64,000 nucleotides of DNA from Helichrysum umbraculigerum (Eukaryota; Streptophyta; Magnoliopsida; Asterales; Asteraceae): NCBI GenBank assembly GCA_949592205.1, contig CATIUR010000001.1, positions 240,516,750-240,580,749 on the forward strand, in the 5' to 3' direction. How positions within the stretch are numbered: the first letter of the stretch is position 1; each line of letters begins with the position of its first letter. The position numbers and the translations under genes were made by a program. The notes beneath the pieces were generated by a model. It had not been told where the DNA came from. It ran no database searches and was given only the letters and a program-made list of their open reading frames with translations. Below, in pieces: positions 24,174 to 36,120 of the stretch.

Positions 24174-24357
24174 ATATGAGGGGTGTGAGGTTTATAAAAA
24201 AATGAATAATTAACCAAATCAAAATTATAAATCTTATGGGATAGAAAGTTGAAATCCTTGGAGACATTTAGTCGAACATCTCGTGTACATTCACGAAACT
24301 TCAAAATTTATAATTAATCGATGAAAATACATTTGATGATTGGAGAAAAAATAAGTT

Positions 24358-24619
24358 TTTTTTTTTTTGAAAGGCAGTTTGGAATCACTGACGGGCCACT
24401 TAGGCCCACTCGATCATCTCACCATAATGCACCCTCGAGAAGAAAGCCTAGCTTCGTCCCCGGCCCAAGTGCCGACAGATCCGGTTGCCGAAGTGGGTAA
24501 AACTCCTCACCCCGGAGCCCAAAGGCCCAAGGGATTTTCATGCACTGAGTAGGGTTTGAACCCTGTACCTGTAGCATAAATGCCTGATAGCTCTACCACG
24601 TGAGCCAGGTCTCAAGTGC
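24358..24619 (-). mobile_element. tRNA-derived SINE
   Basis: On the minus strand a tRNA-like head has an A box (TGGCTCACGTGG) and a B box (GGTTCAAACCC), then a body and a poly(A) tail (seen as the T run at 24358-24369). A 16-bp target duplication GGAGAAAAAATAAGTT flanks it at 24342-24357 and 24620-24635. The open frame over 24367-24552 is not a gene. Confidence 0.85.
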
Positions 24620-25187
24620 GGAGAAAAAATAAGTTGAAAATGAAAAATTGAAACTACTATTAGCAATTTAACAATACATAGTGCATATATATAATACAAA
24701 AGTTAAAGAAAATATTTAAGATTGAATTTATAAATAATGAATTGAGGCTGCTGTATACAATAACAAAGTTCATAATTCACAAAAAAAAAAGATTGAAAAA
24801 AAAAAAAACCTCTTTTCATGGGATTAAATTCAAAGACTACACTGCAATATCACATTATTGCATTATATCCAAGCAAGCAACAAAACTAAAGTTAAACTAA
24901 ATAAGTGTAAAATGACTTTTAAATTGGGGAAAAAATGTAATTTGGAAGGTACCCCCGAAACCTGTACCATTTTTTAATGGTGCGCGTCCGTCCCACCCCG
25001 CAAGGCGAGTATTAACACCGAACAAATCACATGTCCACAAATCACCCACATATGCCAAGGTACGGATTCGAATCCGTGACCCATAGGTCACATATGTGAG
25101 GTCTAAGATTTATAAAAAATGAACAACTAACCATATTAAAATTATAAATCTTACATTTGGGATAGAACCGTTGAAATCCTTAGAGAC

Positions 25188-25849
25188 GTTTAGTCGAACA
25201 TCTTGTGTGCATTCATGAAACTTGAAAATTTATAATTAATCGATGAAAACACACTTGATGCTCGGAGAAAAAATAAATTGAAAATGAAAAATTAAAACTA
25301 CTATTAGCAATTTAACAATACATAGTGCATATCTACACTATATACATTTGATGCTCGATGAAAAAATAAATTGAAAATGAAAAATTAAAACTACTATTAG
25401 CAATTTAACAATACATAGTGCATATATATAATAATAAAGTTAAAGAAAATATTCAAATTCGAATTTATAAATGATGAATTGTTTGACAATCATTACGTGA
25501 AAAAGATTAAACCTTGGTGTTTAGTCGAACATCTTGTGTGCATTCATGAAACTTGAAAATTTATAATTAATCGATGAAAACACATTTGATGCTCGGAGAA
25601 AAAATAAATTGAAAATGAAAAATTAAAACTACTATTAGCAATTTAACAATACATAGTGCATATCTACACTATATACATTTGATGCTCGATGAAAAAATAA
25701 ATTGAAAATGAAAAATTAAAACTACTATTAGCAATTTAACAATACATAGTGCATATATATAATAATAAAGTTAAAGAAAATATTCAAATTCGAATTTATA
25801 AATGATGAATTGTTTGACAATCATTACGTGAAAAAGATTAAACCTTGGT
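25188..25849. repeat. Tandem duplication, 331-bp unit, two copies
   Basis: 25188-25518 and 25519-25849 are nearly identical (one C/T change noticed). Each unit itself holds a 93-bp internal duplication around CTACTATTAGCAATTT. The near identity shows this step is recent compared with the older 0.7-kb duplication. Confidence 0.85.
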
Positions 25850-26275
25850 TTGTATTTACCTTAAATAATTGGAAATTAAATTTAATTGTTTGTTGAAATA
25901 AGAATAAAGGGGTAATTTAGACATTTGATCATCCCCTCTCCACTATTTAGGTAGTCATTTTATTAAGGTAAGATCAATGGTCTAAATTAAAAGTTTTAAT
26001 TTATTAATGGTGGAGATTAGTTTATAAATTACTAAAAATAAAATGGCTACCTAATTCACACTCTCTTATAATATATAGTGTAGATACAGTTTAAATCAAA
26101 AGTTGGTAAATTCGAAACGGTAATGTGAATTGTTATCATACATAAAGATCGAGATCGTAAAATCAAAGCATGTGAATGTGAGGTTATCATACCAACAAGA
26201 TCGAGATCATAAGATAAAATTACAAGAATGATCCATATAAAATGATGCTAGCACATGTTCTACTTATATTTTAAT

Positions 26276-26753
26276 GGGAAATTAAAAAAAATGCCACTTT
26301 TTTTTCAAGTATATATCGTTTTGCCCTCCGAAAAAAAAAATTGACGATATACCCTATGAAATCGCAAAAGTAAATTTGCGATTTGCGATCTCGTGATTTG
26401 CTTTTGCGAGCCGTTCACTGACCGAGCCGTGGCCGAGACACCCATCGCAAATCGCAAATTTGCGATTTACCTATGCCCCGAGAAATACTTGTGATCTCCG
26501 AGTCGTTTTGCACGTTTCCGAGAATTCAGTGCCATAGCAAATGGCAAATCGCAAATCGCAAATTTGCGATTTGCGATTTGCTAAGGCCTCAAACGCCGTC
26601 AGCAACTCGGTCACGTGCACGGGTCGCAAAAGCAAATGCACTGGTCGCAAAAAGCAAATTTGCGATTTGCGAATGGAAGGGGCATATCGTCAATTTTTTT
26701 TCGAGGGGCAAAACGATACATACTTGAAAAAAGTGGCATTTTTTTAATTTCCC
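26276..26753. mobile_element. Mutator-like MITE with about 80-bp TIRs
   Basis: Terminal inverted repeats of roughly 80 bp start GGGAAATTAAAAAAA and are nearly perfect. A 9-bp duplication TATTTTAAT flanks the element (26267-26275, 26754-26762), the MULE signature. The 478-bp element holds many GCAAATCGCAAAT units, including a perfect 38-bp palindrome at 26544-26581. No transposase. Confidence 0.85.
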
Positions 26754-27292
26754 TATTTTAATATGGATGTGTTGCAAACTTGCAATCTTTAATATATATA
26801 TAAAATAGAATATCATGGAGGAATTTGGGCCCTTCGATGGGTTCCTTCTATCCGATCTAATGGTGTATATTTAATCTCCCTCAAATTATTAATAATTAAT
26901 AATATCAAATATTAATCTTAATTCAATTAAAGATAAATTATTAATAAACAAAACAATTTATTTTAAAAACCAAAAAAAGCAAAAAAAAAAAAAAAAAAGG
27001 CATCGGCCCAAAAAAAAAGAGGGCATCCGGTCCTAATATTTTGTGAATGGTGGTTTAAAAAAATAGGCCCAAAAAATCCCAACAAAACTTACGGCCTAAA
27101 AAAATGCCCTAATCACACCATACATCTATTTATACTCATTATTATCCACTTCCAAAACATTCATCACCTCCCCTATTCCACAATGAATCTTCAAAGGTAT
27201 GTTACATACAATCTTTAAGGTATACATATTGTCTTTAATTTAATATTAGCATTTTTATGTTTACTAACAAAAATTAACATTTTTATGTAAAT

Positions 27293-27553
27293 ATGACAAA
27301 GAATCTTCTATTGCACAAGATAGTTCTTCTACTGTTAATAATGGAAGCACGAAAGGTTTATTTGTTTTATTATTCTTTTCATTCAAATTATTATCAATGT
27401 GTTGTTCATGGATTTGGATTGGCATGTGCAACTATATACAGGTTTATAAAAATTTCAGGTGAAAAAAATCACCCCCACCTCGACGATCATGGATCCAAAG
27501 AAAAGCGGCACCTAATAATTGTCAAGGTTAATACAATATTATACGTAATTTAA
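27293..27553 (+). CDS. Short ORF of unknown function inside the Helitron
   Basis: 86 codons; hydrophobic start (LLLHKIVLLLLIM), then a region with two Cys and a His-rich, charged tail. A possible upstream mini-exon ATGAATCTTCAAAG followed by GTATGT lies at 27183. I do not recognise it. It could be a captured gene piece or chance. Confidence 0.2.
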   Translation: MTKNLLLHKIVLLLLIMEARKVYLFYYSFHSNYYQCVVHGFGLACATIYRFIKISGEKNHPHLDDHGSKEKRHLIIVKVNTILYVI

Positions 27554-27892
27554 TACAAATAGCTTTATTACCATGTCTTCACACCATTTACTAAAGATTT
27601 GTATAAAGCAAATTAAGTAACAAAGGTTTCAAATTTTTATAAGTTAAGATATTTCATGCATTTGAAAACGTGATAGATGTGTTTAATTTGGTCGACTTTG
27701 GCGATATCATACACCACGAGTGTGATGTTGCTATTGGTAACTTTTAAACCATATGAAGCATAGTTATTACATGTATTTTGAACTTTAATTATTTCTAACC
27801 TATATGATATATATATACTTATATTATTATATAGATATCATTGGTCATATTGTACATGTGGGACATATGAAGACCATGAACCAAAAAACAAA

Positions 27893-28024
27893 GGGAGCTA
27901 ATAAATTCAAGGAAGTTTTTACTAAATTCAAGGAAATAGTATAACCCTTTATGCTTACAGTATAACTGTTTATGCACATGTTTCCTTAAATTTAGTAAAA
28001 CGTTCCTTGAATTTATCAGCTCCC
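27893..28024. mobile_element. Small MITE with 9-bp target duplication
   Basis: 132 bp with about 43-bp inverted arms that begin GGGAGCTAATAAATTC. A 9-bp duplication AAAAACAAA flanks it (27884-27892, 28025-28033), suggesting a Mutator-type origin. Confidence 0.75.
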
Positions 28025-28285
28025 AAAAACAAAGAATCGAGATTCATCACTCTCCACCTATAAGACTTAAGGTTATACCTAAAACACCTATTTATTCAAC
28101 ATGATCGCAATTATATTGTACAGTATTACAACAAATAGGTACAAATAACATCTTTGAATTCACTTCTATTATCTATCACTAAAAATCTACACTTATAACA
28201 TCATAACTAAACCATCGATACAATTAAACCGTTTTTACAACACATTCTAACTTTCACATATATAATATATATATATATAAAATAA

Positions 28286-28435
28286 TTTTTCTAAACATAG
28301 CCCTAAGGACTATCGTTAACACGCAGAAACGTGTTGTACAGTAAAATAACCGTCACTTTAAAACAAATAAATAACCGCCATGTACAATACTTTTATGCAT
28401 GTTAACAACAGCCCTAAAGGCTACGTTTAGAAAAA
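28286..28435. mobile_element. Small MITE, foldback arms
   Basis: Arms of about 38 bp, TTTTTCTAAACATAGCCCT at left and its near-complement at right, enclose about 75 bp. No target duplication could be fixed. It sits just before the Helitron 3' end. Confidence 0.55.
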
Positions 28436-28842
28436 TCCAATAAAAAAATAAAATATGAAAGTCCGCGTTGTCGCGGGTCCTTCACCTAGTACATACTAAT
28501 ACCACATATATAACGATTTTATCAAATGTTCTTATATATATACACCATGATAGTAATAGCACAATACAGTGCTTAAGAAATAAGATTACTAAATTTGTTA
28601 TTGGGAATTTTAATCTTAAATTGTTAATTCTAAGTTAAGAAACTTTCTCCTACAAAATTGATTTCCCATTTAGCCCATTAGCTATTTATTAAACAAACTC
28701 TTTGTAGTTTTTCCATTATTAACTTATGATACGTTCAAAGTAGTATCCATTTCAAGGCATGTGTGCCATGCATGTGACTTGTTGAATTAGTCTTTTGTTT
28801 TTTTGTTGAGTCTAGCACATGTTTAGGAGGCACTATCTTTTA

Positions 28843-29038
28843 CTCCCTCCGTCCCAAAATGATTGTCACCAAACAAGAAACACACAGTTTAAGAAAAGTG
28901 CATTTATTACTATTGACTGCCAATAGAATTTCAACTTTATAATTTTCAAGTATTTTGATTGGTTGATTTTGAAAGTGGGCAACAATTTTGGGACAAACAT
29001 AAATAGAAAGGTGGACAAACAATTTGAGACGGAGGGAG
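28843..29038. mobile_element. Stowaway MITE (Tc1/mariner)
   Basis: 196 bp, TIR CTCCCTCCGTCCCAAAATG with an inverted partner at the right end, about 22 of 25 bases alike, flanked by TA (28841-28842, 29039-29040). Confidence 0.9.
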
Positions 29039-29040
29039 TA

Positions 29041-29838
29041 GTAGTTTTTATTTAGTCACTTGCTATAACTGCACGTCATGGATGAGCAGTTAACATTGAG
29101 TCCATGTAAGTTACTTTTATTTAGTATTTAAGTCATGGCAACAAAGGGAGGGGTCTAGGTAGAGAGAATTATTAACTAAAATTTTGTTTGTTCTCACGCT
29201 AAGGAGAACATTTATCTATCATTTTATTCAAGCTTTGATTGGGACCTATCAACTTAAAACTTAAAAGCAAAATCAGATCAGATAGAGATCTACGATCATA
29301 TAAACACGATCGAGATTTTACGATTCAACATATCCTATGCTGGTTTGCTTGTGATCTCTGTACTCTTTTTACGGTATTTCTCTTAAATCTTAATGGTTAG
29401 CCTGCATTTTCTAAAAAAAAAACCATATGATATAAATCATTTATGAGTCCTGGCCTCTATAGTTGATAGCTTTAGTAACACATGATGAATTATATTATAG
29501 TAGTATACAGACCATGATATATAATTGCATTATCACGTTGATGATGTACATAAGCTGTAGTGTGAATTGAGAAATTGCCTTTTCAAATGGTTGAAAATTG
29601 TAAAAATACACAGTGTGATGTACTTGGTTTATGTAGTTTCACTCAATGATGAAATCAATTTTGAGACATGAAAAAGGGTTTACAAATCGTACAAAACATG
29701 AACATGCACTTTAATCATAGAAACATTGATATACATATACATGAAGAACTACATGGTACAAAGATATCACATTTTGTTCACAATTACACACATACATGAT
29801 GAAATGAATGTTCCGAACTTCTCATTAAAAAGCAAGCC
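29041..29838. other. Gene-free stretch
   Basis: AT-rich sequence between the Stowaway MITE and the dirigent gene. It presumably includes the 3' untranslated region of the dirigent gene at its right end. No ORF or repeat is supported. Confidence 0.4.
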
Positions 29839-30600
29839 TCAATAAGAAAGATGGACAGTTAACCTCAGCAACGACTCCACACCATCAGCAACAATCTGAC
29901 CAGCTGGTATCAATGACCTAACCTCAGCAAACCCACAAGCATGTAAAAACTTCCCAGTGCCACCTGTCACTGACAACCGCGACATCGCACTTCCAATATG
30001 ATAAACACCAAAAAAGTTTATACTATCTCCATACTCACCTCCTTCCATCATAGCAGTAAATGTCATCATTTGTCTACTTCCATCTGCAGAGCTCGAAACA
30101 TAAACTCCTTGTGCTTTCCCTAACGTCTGCGAACCCAAATGCGGGTCGATGGTTAATAAGTCATCAATCACAGTTATTGTCCCAAAACCAAGCCCGAGCC
30201 CATCTGGTCCCAGTTGTGCTGCAATCTGGTTTTGAATATTGTTTTGGTTAAGGTTTCCAGCAAATTGTGTGCCAACTAAGCCAGTTCCAAGTGGGACCCC
30301 GTTTGCGCTAACAGTAGGGATGGCACCATTGGCGTTAGGAATGGCGACCCCACCTTGTGGTGCGCGAAAACCTATACGTCTAGCAAAAGGTACTTGACCA
30401 CTGTATATATTACCTAATAGACCGGTTACTGGTCTAGCTGTCGGGTTGCTACCACCAAGAATATCATGCATGTATAGTTCAAAAACATGTTCTCCTCCTG
30501 CTGCTGATGCTGCTGCAGCTGGATCCAATGATGTTACGCTCGAGATTCCTATATGCACAACGAGGATGGTGAACATCAACAATGAAGATTGCTTCGACAT
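29839..30600 (-). CDS. Dirigent protein, DIR-e (ESB1-like) subfamily
   Basis: Single exon, 253 residues. A signal peptide covers about residues 1-24, so the protein is secreted. The dirigent domain opens FELYMHDILGGSNPTARPVTG near residue 40, followed by a Gly/Asn/Gln-rich linker (about 80-130), then LGFGTITVIDDLL and ends GKFLHACGFAEVRS. That layout, with the long linker, is that of DIR-e proteins; ESB1 and its kin guide lignin polymerisation at the Casparian strip. The substrate here is not known. The start at 30600 is the first Met before the signal peptide. The frame is intact and of family length. Confidence 0.9.
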   Translation of the reverse strand: MSKQSSLLMFTILVVHIGISSVTSLDPAAAASAAGGEHVFELYMHDILGGSNPTARPVTGLLGNIYSGQVPFARRIGFRAPQGGVAIPNANGAIPTVSANGVPLGTGLVGTQFAGNLNQNNIQNQIAAQLGPDGLGLGFGTITVIDDLLTIDPHLGSQTLGKAQGVYVSSSADGSRQMMTFTAMMEGGEYGDSINFFGVYHIGSAMSRLSVTGGTGKFLHACGFAEVRSLIPAGQIVADGVESLLRLTVHLSY

Positions 30601-30680
30601 CTTATAAATTGAATCAAATTGAGAGAAAAGAGAGATGAGAGCTTGTTGTTTTGGATGGGTCTGGAGGTATGGAGATAGTG

Positions 30681-30688
30681 CTTAAATA
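30681..30688 (-). promoter_or_regulatory. Possible TATA box of the dirigent gene
   Basis: TATTTAAG on the minus strand about 80 bp upstream of the start codon. Assigned only by sequence and spacing. Confidence 0.35.
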
Positions 30689-31220
30689 CCAAATTAGTAC
30701 TACATACAGAAGTATAAGGAAATGGAGTTGGTTTATGTTGTATTAGTTATGGGATTGTTATATATTTATATTTATATATACGCTTAACTACTGAGCCACT
30801 TTTGTTAACATTTTAGCTCGAATACGGTTAGGTGCATGCCCGATAACCTTTTTCGCTGGGTGTATCTTGACTGAAAATCTTGGATTCATAACAGGTATGG
30901 GTTAGATGATGAGGCTTTGTGGGGTCTCTTCTTTTTGATAATGAGTTGTCATCTTTGACATATGTTGACCTGAAAATCAATCTAAACCATACATGATCTA
31001 TGTTGTAGTGGTTCTAACAAAACCATTAAAATGAATAATGATAATCCTTTACATTAAAGATTCTGACTTTATCATTGTACATAGTAATAAAAGAATGGAA
31101 TTCAACATGTTGGGTCAAACCTTCCTATCAAAATGTGAAGATTATTCTTATTTAACAACAATATATCAATAGCGATAAAACTAGCTAGAATCTAAGTAGT
31201 AGTTCAACAAGACTACTGCA

Positions 31221-33476
31221 TCATCGATTTGAATCCTGCAGCTGGTCGTGTTGCATTGGTTCTTCATGATTCATAACCTTCGGTTGTCTCACAATTGGAG
31301 AAATCAATTTCCATACTGCATTCAGTAGTCAAACATTTATAAAGTCAAAGTCTGCATATTAAAGTAAGGCACTTGTACATCCATAAGTACAGACTTACAG
31401 TATATTGTGGCTGCAAACCATTCATTAACTATTTTCACCCATGTACTTGCCCACCCGACATCGATGCTCCATCTGGTGTTTCAAAAAAATTACACAACAA
31501 AGATTTTTAGCACATCTTAATTCAACAACCGGTTTTGTTGCATAATGAAATTGGGATCCGGATCTTACTTCCTGGCTGGACTATGAAGATTCCAACTAAT
31601 GAAAAGCATAGCAAAATACATAGCACCCAAGGAGAATATCAGGTGAAAAAATCCATAATCATAAGGGATATCATCTTCCATTTTATCTTCTTGTTTCTTG
31701 AGCTAAACACAAAAGATTTGGGCATAAGCAACCAATCACAAATTTTGGAAGGGTCATAGATATCAATAATAACTAATGGAGAACCTGAAATGTTTGGGAA
31801 TCAATCCCAGTGGAAAATGTTGCCACGACAATGGCGAAAACACCGATTAGGAAACCCTAGAAACACAGGAATATAAATGTACATGGTCACAATTTGAATT
31901 TTTGAGGTCTAAGAATCTAAGATAGAGTGTGTCAGCTTATTACTAGCACAGTCATCCAGTCTACATGCTTTTTATCCTGCTTTTGGGGGCTGCATATTTC
32001 GCTGGCAGGCTCACTGGAAAATCATGAGTTAATATGACAATTTTTATTTTTAAGTAGTTCAAGCAATCTACAAACTTTTATCTATATACTGATAACAAAC
32101 CTTCTTAAAGCAGACCAACAGAGGAAAACAATATAAGATGCCATGATCCCTGATGATAAAAGACCTCTATTTACCTGCTGCAAGTCTCGTGATAGTTAGA
32201 TTCTTGAATAATAACTATAATTTTTTTTTTTTTTTTGAAAAGCCATTCATTAAAGAACCAACCAAAAGTCTACAAGGAGCAATAATATATATAAATTGCA
32301 CCATGAACTTAGCTACCTTTGAATGCAAGGATATAACCATCATGACTAGAAGCAAAATTGCTGTCCATGTGATGAAGAATATGTTGAGAGTGCATGAAGT
32401 TTTGGATGCATACAATGCATACATCACGATGATCCCGCATAAAGATGCCATATAGAACAGTGTCGACATGAATAACCCACAACATGAGCTGCATAACATA
32501 AAAGACGCACATCAAATCTGTTGGACTTGGTGAACTTCGATGATGAGAATGATGAGATAAAATCAAACCTTTGTTTCTTTCTTTCATCGGGTATCCAGTA
32601 AGCATTCCACCATGCTATGAACTCGATTACACTTACAAGCTGGAGGACGAGAAAAATCCTGGATCATAGACTTAGGTAAGAACAGTTTTTGATAAAATAC
32701 ATATTTATAAAGATGTTATAAAGATATAGATAGATAATTACCCTGCACCAACTCGAGCAAGTTCTCCTGCAAGAAACTCAAAATGTTAGTCGACTAGTTA
32801 TTTGAACAACATATTTGCTTGTAACGTGAATGACTTACCATATAGATGGATATAATCCGAGGGGATGAAGAACGAAAACACTAGGGTGATCATCGATATA
32901 GAAAACTTTGAGGTCCACCATCCAGAATGCCATGCATTACGAATGTTATATAATTTGGTTGTTCCACACGTGGTCAAAAACAACATAAAGAAGAATATCT
33001 ATAAATTGTATGTTAAGGAAATCGCAGCATATAAATCAAACTAACCGAAAATCAAGGAAACAAGCTAAGTTACAAAAAGATACGAAGCATCCAAAGCTCA
33101 CACGAAGAACACCCATAGTTTGGAAACAGTCATGGCCTTCGGGTCCACAAACTTTTTGAACTGCAAGAAGAAGTAAGTGTTATGATGCAAATGAAGCCAA
33201 GATGGAGGCATTGAGTTCGGTAATAAGTTAAAAATTGATGAATTTACTGTGGAAGTGAAGGGAGACTCTTTGGCCATAGTCGCGCAGAAACCAAGCTACG
33301 AGATTCACCAATGAGAAGATAATGCCATACTTAAAGCGGGCTCTTAGTGATTTCTTTTTCCTTAACAAGCACTGTATGCTTATTTGTTGCATAATTTCCC
33401 ATTGAACAATCTCAGCATCGGTTAGTTTGATGTCTACAAACACTCCATCTTCGATCATTTCACCAGTCTCAACCAT
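31221..33476 (-). CDS. SERINC (serine incorporator / TMS) family membrane protein
   Basis: Twelve exons on the minus strand: 33248-33476, 33084-33160, 32839-32998, 32742-32766, 32569-32658, 32317-32488, 32101-32174, 31944-32013, 31785-31856, 31569-31702, 31399-31472 and 31221-31315. They join at GT-AG sites in consistent phase and sum to 1272 nt, 423 residues plus stop. The protein has about ten hydrophobic segments. Family marks are NAWHSGWWTSK, LNIFFITWT, a VNRGLLSSGIMASYIVFLCW segment, SEPASE, FSTGIDS and IDVGWASTWVKIVNEW. SERINC proteins are multi-pass membrane proteins linked to serine-derived lipid handling; plant roles are poorly known. The gene looks intact. One exon is only 25 bp. 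The N terminus could be longer (see 33712-33797). Confidence 0.9.
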
Positions 33477-33711
33477 CCTGAAATTAGTTTACTAATCGAA
33501 AATCAATAGAAATTTAATAAAAAATAAAAAAATTGAAGCTTAATGCAAGAAAGATTGGAACACTGTTGAGAAACAAGTGGAATGCATATATCAAGCTGGT
33601 GCACAAAGTTATAATCACATTGATCCCACATTAATGGGTAACAATGCTCAATGTATTGATAATAGTTAAAGAAGATTATACAAGATTAAGGATTAATTAA
33701 GGTTAAATAAC

Positions 33712-33797
33712 CTGCAAAGTTTCTTGGTGTCAGTCTCCCAAAGCAGAGGGAAGTGATCAGTGAAGTTCCTTGGATGCAAATAAGATGCTGATGGATC
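33712..33797 (-). other. Possible 5' exon of the SERINC gene
   Basis: An 86-bp stretch bounded by an acceptor (ATATCAG) and a donor (TTTGCAG|GTTATT). It would splice to an acceptor just before the ATG at 33476. The frame is open through it for 29 codons and continues into that ATG, so it is either 5' untranslated or an N-terminal extension. No start codon in it. Confidence 0.4.
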
Positions 33798-35501
33798 CTG
33801 ATATCATGTTTTATTTACCCTTAAAGTAGTAATTAAATAAACAAGAAGGTAGCAAGGCTCCAATTTGTCAGGTTGGAGTAATAATTGGTTTAAAGTCAGC
33901 CCAACAACTAAGTCTTAGTAAGTAGATACTGTTAGCAGACACTCCATTTCTTGAACACACTATTATTATTTGCAAGTCATCTTTTTCTTTTTGTTGCTTG
34001 GATTAATTAATTTTTTATTATTAATATATCTTATATAAGAAAATAAACACTTATATACAACATAAGAGAAAAGAAATAAAAATGTTTGCCATATTATATT
34101 GCAAGCTAGTACTAATATATGAAAGTAACTAAGGTCAGAAAAAACTGAATTCGTGTAATCATAAAACACTGCAATACAACAATGATAAATAAGCGCAGTT
34201 AATTCATTAAAGTATGTCTTAGGTAAAAAAAAATCAAGTATTAACTCTTCAAGAAAAACGTCGATAAATGGACTTGGTATTGTATTGTAAACTGGAACAA
34301 GTTAGATTATATTAGATTATCATCTTTTTCTTGTTATCTTTTGAATTACTGGTACAAGGTAACAAATTGGAAAATCTTCCAAAAGTTAGGAAGATTAGAT
34401 ACAAGAAAATGAAATTTATAAAGTTCCTTCTACTCAAACATAGACAGTTGTCAATGATATCGGCATCTTTTTATATGATAGTCTGAAAATGGTTAATTTT
34501 GTTGGCTAAATTGGTAAAAGAGGGAAGTGATCAGAAAGTATACATGTGAAGATCAAGAATGTTGCTTTGAGTGCAGTTGAAGACATGAACAAAAACCCAA
34601 ATGCAAGATGACAAAAGGTGGTAGGTCCTTACAGGTTGACCCAATGTTAAAGTTTATTAAGGCTAATCACGCGCTAGAGACCGTTGTTAGGAGCGGAACG
34701 GTGCTCGATAAATAAAATTAAAAATTCACTAATCTTATACCCTCATTTTATTTGCATACATGCCCATGACATGTGTCCATGTTGAGTTGTTTAAAGCTTT
34801 TTGAGGGAATTGAATGTGATTGTTACTTGCCTCCTTTATTGCTGTTTTTTGTTTGTTTACTAGATGAGATGAATCAAGCAAATATATAGGTTATATTGTT
34901 AGGTACGACATGATTGGTTTTATGTTTGTGCTTATGAATGAGTAAGTAGATTACTGAATCATACAACCAGCTTCAGATCAAAACTCCTTGCAACCAAATA
35001 TTAGGATTCGTTGTCTGTTTTTGCAAGAAATCGTCTTTTTTTTTCTCGGATACAGCGTCCTTCAAGTATACTTTACCCAAAACATGGAATGAAGTATACT
35101 AAATAATTTGGTTTTTGAATGTAAATAGGTGGCAGTAGGCAGGAATTAGAAAAGTACACAAGAGGCTGAGTAACACTATACCCAGATCTGGAAATTTTTA
35201 CTTTACATCTTTTATTTTTCTAACCTCAAACACGGATTTCATTAGAAAGAACGCATCATTCAAATGGGATCAAAACAATGATCAATAATTGTTCATTAAA
35301 CTTGCCTTTAACTAAAATTCCGCATGCTAATCATATTACTCACAAGCTGAATACCTTCAAATATGTATATCAAAATTCACTAGTCCTCTCGCATTATAAA
35401 CACACTTGCGCCATCTTTAAATTTAAAGGTGTCACACATACTCAGTGAACCTTTTCTGTGTTTACTTTGTCAGTAAATTTGTATATCAATCGTTTGCAGT
35501 A
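33798..35501. other. Gene-free stretch
   Basis: AT-rich spacer between the SERINC gene (promoter side) and the CPN60 pseudogene (3' side). No ORF, known repeat or RNA gene is supported. Confidence 0.5.
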
Positions 35502-36120
35502 TCACGGGGCTGGTCGATAGTCCATGCCACCCATTCCTCCCATCCCACCACCCATTCCTGGAGCTACTTCACCAGCAGGTTTTGGTAGTTCAACCACAAT
35601 GGCTTCAGTAGTCGTCATCAAAGAAGATACGCTACAACAAATAGCAAAACTAAATCCGTCTACAGATTTATTAGGTATGCAGTAATCAGAACCAACAGAC
35701 CACAGTTGCTTCTAACTAACCTTGCTGCATCAACCAAAGCTGTTCTTATCACTTTCAATGGGTCAATGATTCCATTTTTCACCATATCCACGTATTCACC
35801 TGCATATCAATAGACTTCATCAACATTTGCTGGTTCTTAAAGTAATGATAACTCTAATAACAAAACATACGTACAAACCCTTTGCAGCATCGTACCCAAG
35901 ATCTGGGTCATCTTGTTCTAAAAGCTTACCAACCACAACAGAGCCCTCAACTCCAGCATTAGAGGCAATTGTATGAACTGGCATCTGCAATTAGGCAAGT
36001 AAAAAAAGTTAATTTCTTGATATGAGAAGCAGCCAATCTCTAAGTTCAGCTGGATTTAAAAAGCAACCTTCAACGCATTCTGGATTATCTGAACACCAAT
36101 TTTCTGATCAAAGTTGGCTG

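Larger units (their letters stand above)
23290..25518. repeat. Diverged direct duplication of about 0.7 kb
   Basis: Sequence from about 23290 recurs from about 24745: AATAACAAAGTT and the following 350 bases are alike, then the two match again past the nested elements. The offset is 1455 bp; subtracting the hAT copy, the SINE and their duplications leaves about 675 bp. The hAT and SINE occur only in the left copy, so they came after the duplication. Confidence 0.7.
22441..26084 (-). mobile_element. Candidate Helitron, 3.6 kb, with nested elements
   Basis: On the minus strand it begins TCTACACTATATATTATAAG after a host A (26085) and ends with a small GC hairpin (CGCG-gatt-CGCG) then CTAG before a host T (22440), the Helitron rule. 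No Rep/helicase frame is present, so it is non-autonomous. The interior is AT-rich and holds a hAT MITE, a SINE and stacked duplications. Both ends obey A/T insertion, but the pairing of these two ends is inferred. Confidence 0.5.
26786..28489 (+). mobile_element. Candidate Helitron, 1.7 kb
   Basis: It starts TCTTTAATATATATA after a host A. It ends with a hairpin CCGCG-TTGT-CGCGG (28463-28476), nine bases, then CTAG (28486-28489) and a host T. The 3' end is a textbook Helitron end; the 5' end is inferred by likeness to the neighbouring Helitron. It contains two MITEs and a short ORF of unknown origin. Confidence 0.55.

Noticed and set aside
24540..24619. A true tRNA gene
   Set aside because: A and B boxes exist but no cloverleaf closes, and the poly(A) tail and target duplication show a SINE.
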